A stretch of DNA of 64,000 bases from assembly GCA_030248195.1 (NCBI GenBank), contig JASAND010012930.1, forward strand, positions 1 to 64,000. Direction: 5' to 3'. Below, one piece after another: positions 62,202-64,000 of the stretch. Numbering within the stretch: position 1 is the stretch's first letter; every line of letters starts with the position of its first letter. The position numbers and the translations under genes were made by a program. The notes under the pieces were generated by a model that worked only from the letters and a program-made list of their open reading frames with translations, was not told the DNA's origin and did no database searches. This stretch comes from Trissonchulus latispiculum. Taxonomy: Eukaryota; Nematoda; Enoplea; Enoplida; Ironidae.

Positions 62202-62384
62202 ATGGAAATCGTCAAAAAATCCGGTATCGTTCTTGTCATCTCTTTCTTTATCATTTACAGCGTCTTCTGAAGCAGAATAGAATTCTTGGCCGAACATAGC
62301 AACATCATCTGCAGCTTCCTTTGCCTCAAGTTGAGCTTTAGCTTCAGCTTTAGCTTGTGCCAAAATTTCATCCAACGGCTTAAC
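62202..62384 (-). CDS. DPF-motif endocytic protein, exon 2
   Basis: This 183-nt exon (61 codons, phase 0 at both ends) lies between a TTTTTAG acceptor and a CAT|GTAAGC donor. It encodes an Ala/Lys/Glu-rich helix (ILAQAKAEAKAQLEAKEA), then MFGQEFYSASEDA, and ends in DTGFFDDF, which fits the FxDxF motif that binds the AP-2 alpha ear. It continues the reading of the exon at 62892-63887 without a frame break. The gene extends to the left, but I found no further exon. Confidence 0.65.
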
Positions 62385-62891
62385 CTAAAAACTACTGTAC
62401 TGTAGGTGACACGAAGATTTTAACTGTTTTCATGGCTCAACCTATGTGGAATTTTACGTTGACCATGTACACTTGATCATACATATGCCATTGAAGGAGA
62501 CTGAAGGCTTTACTTCCAGATTGCCCTTCTCCCGCCACACTCAAACGGCCGCTGGTCTTCTGACCTTGCTATTTTCCTCTTTGCACAGAATGTGGGCGAA
62601 ACCTGAACAGTTGGATTGTTGCGCCGCGCCCTCCAAAAACCGCCAGCCGCACATGTGTGACCTTGAAACGTCACATTGGCAATAAGCTTCACTTATCAAA
62701 CTTAAAAAAGATATTTTTATTTTTTCACCAAAATCTGCTACAGATTTTGTTGCGAGGCTGGACGCACGCGTCAGATCCAAAACAAGAAACCCTCATGATC
62801 ACGTTATTCTTTGGTTAATGAAGCATTCCAACATTGGAGGATACATCAATAATCGACACACATAAATAATATTAATTATTTTTTGACTTAC
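62385..62891. other. Intron of the DPF-motif gene
   Basis: 507 bases, GTAAGT donor and TTTTTAG acceptor. The short opposing frames inside are not genes. Confidence 0.6.
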
Positions 62892-63887
62892 TTCAAAAGG
62901 ATCGTATTCATCTGCTTCAGCAGGGTTTTCATCCATTGAGCATAATAAATCAACCTGGGCACGAGCTGTCAGCTTGGCAGGCTGAAAAGGATCGCCAGAT
63001 TCACTTTCTGCTGTGATAACGGGTCCTCTTAGACGCCCAAAAAAGTCAGAATCGGAAGTAGGAAGACGGCAATTTTCAATGTTTGTCCATTTAGGAGGTT
63101 CAAGTGCGGAGGTTTTGCTCGAAGGAGCAGAAGTGGTAGGCTCAGGCTGTTGCGGTTCCTGTGGTATCGGTTCTGAGGCTGGAAATCCGGAATCACTGGA
63201 AGTTACTGATTCAACGGGTGGGTGGGATTTGGTGTCAGCAGGCGCCGAACTTTCTTGAACTGACTGCTGTCGCTTTACTTCGTCATATGAAGGCACGCTG
63301 GCGTAGAATTCAGCTGCGGCGTCATCCCAACTGAAGGGGTCGTAGGCAGGAAGAGAAGGCTGGTTTCCAGCAGGACTCCGCTCAGGTATCGGAGGCGGGC
63401 CTCCCTTTGGAGGTGGTGGGCGTGCGGGCCTTCTAAGCGCCTTTTCTTTCTTGATTTCTTCATCAACAATTGCAGTTATTGGCTTCCATTCTTTAGTTGG
63501 CTCTGATTCAGCTTGTTCTGCTTTGACCTCTTCGGTGGTTTCAGTCAGTGATACGTAAGGTTTTGCTGGAAGTAGTTTTGCCGTAGAAGTTTCACTAATT
63601 TCTTGCAACTTCTCCTGTGTCTTTTGCACAACTTCGCTGACTTTTTGAGTCAAACGTTGGTATTCTTCCCACTCTTCAGATCTCCCTGTTGTCCCTGTTG
63701 CTTCCTGGTCCTGGTCTGTTTCAGTCTTGGGTGACTTAAGGTCTGAAAATTTTGGCGGCGGGGGCACCCTAGGTGATTTCGGACGTTTTAGATTGGGTGC
63801 TTTTGGAGGACGAATTGGTAAAAATTTTTTGCTCCCTTTACTATCCTCCTCCTGATCGTCTTCATTGTTCAAAAGCGAAGCATCCAT
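62892..63887 (-). CDS. Endocytic accessory protein-like (DPF motifs, Pro-rich), exon 1
   Basis: 332 codons from ATG at 63887 to a GAA|GTAAGT donor. An acidic/Ser start (LNNEDDQEEDSKG) is followed by Pro/Lys-rich PPKAPNLKRPKSPRVPPPP, a helical stretch (about 70-100), PARPPPPKGGPPP, and three DPF motifs (YDPFSWDD, GDPFQPAKL, EYDPFEV). DPF and FxDxF peptides recruit AP-2 and Eps15-type partners in clathrin endocytosis. The Pro-rich plus DPF layout recalls the N-terminal half of stonin/stoned-B proteins, but no mu-homology domain is in view, so that is a suggestion only. TTAG precedes the ATG, so this may be an internal exon. Confidence 0.6.
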
Positions 63888-64000
63888 CTAAGCATATTAT
63901 GTTCAATCTAAACATTTACTATTCTGATCAAGTTTAAAATTATCCGCTCAAAAGAGAAGATGGCAAAGACTAATGTGGCATGATTTCAAGAGGTTAAATT

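Overview
The window looks like invertebrate (metazoan) nuclear DNA. It is AT-rich, has spliced genes with GT-AG (and probably one GC-AG) introns, and is dominated by eukaryotic mobile elements. I cannot name the species. Host coding sequence is sparse. On the minus strand there are exons of a small family of trypsin-fold (S1) protease-like genes: gene 1 (exons A-D, 11.6 to 7.8 kb), gene 2 (exons A-C, about 3.8 to 0.26 kb, last exon off the left edge), gene 3 (exons C-D, 43.2 to 41.3 kb) and a decayed exon B at 26.6-27.0 kb. All readable copies appear to have lost one or more catalytic residues. At the right edge a minus-strand gene (63.9 to 62.2 kb) has DPF/FxDxF motifs typical of clathrin/AP-2 endocytic accessory proteins.

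Mobile DNA, left to right: a foldback TA-flanked element with a smaller TA-flanked element inside it (0.52-1.93 kb); a piggyBac-type MITE with TTAA sites (4.7-5.35 kb); a long hairpin element split by a GGCCCG-rich hAT MITE with an 8-bp target duplication (about 9.95-11.16 kb); a second hAT-type element (12.7-13.8 kb); a 9.1-kb LTR retrotransposon (16.46-25.58 kb) with 4-bp target duplication, PBS and PPT but only Gag-like coding, broken by frameshifts; a Ty3/gypsy-like LTR element (27.98 to about 35.4 kb) whose 1716-codon frame reads Gag, envelope-like glycoprotein, protease, then a truncated reverse transcriptase; a MITE (58.85-59.46 kb); and a 5'-truncated non-LTR retrotransposon (59.95-61.74 kb) split by another small insertion.

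The centrepiece is a nearly complete Polinton/Maverick (adintovirus-like) element at 44,490-58,801 with inverted terminal repeats. A minus-strand late block carries membrane proteins, packaging ATPase, two conserved Polinton proteins, a DD35E integrase with chromodomain, penton-like and hexon-like capsid proteins, a pX/pVI-like peptide and an adenain-type protease. A divergent plus-strand block carries a zinc-finger ORF and a protein-primed family B DNA polymerase. Many late genes overlap by a few bases (TAATG or ATGA). Two accessory genes, one a RING-H2 protein, lie between the true left terminal repeat and a decayed second copy of its inner half.

Other signals are an eight-unit heat-shock-element array at 39.2 kb with no visible gene, a cluster of GGCC hairpins beside it, and two homopolymer islands (16.25-16.43 and 35.2-35.48 kb) that look like consensus errors at repeats.
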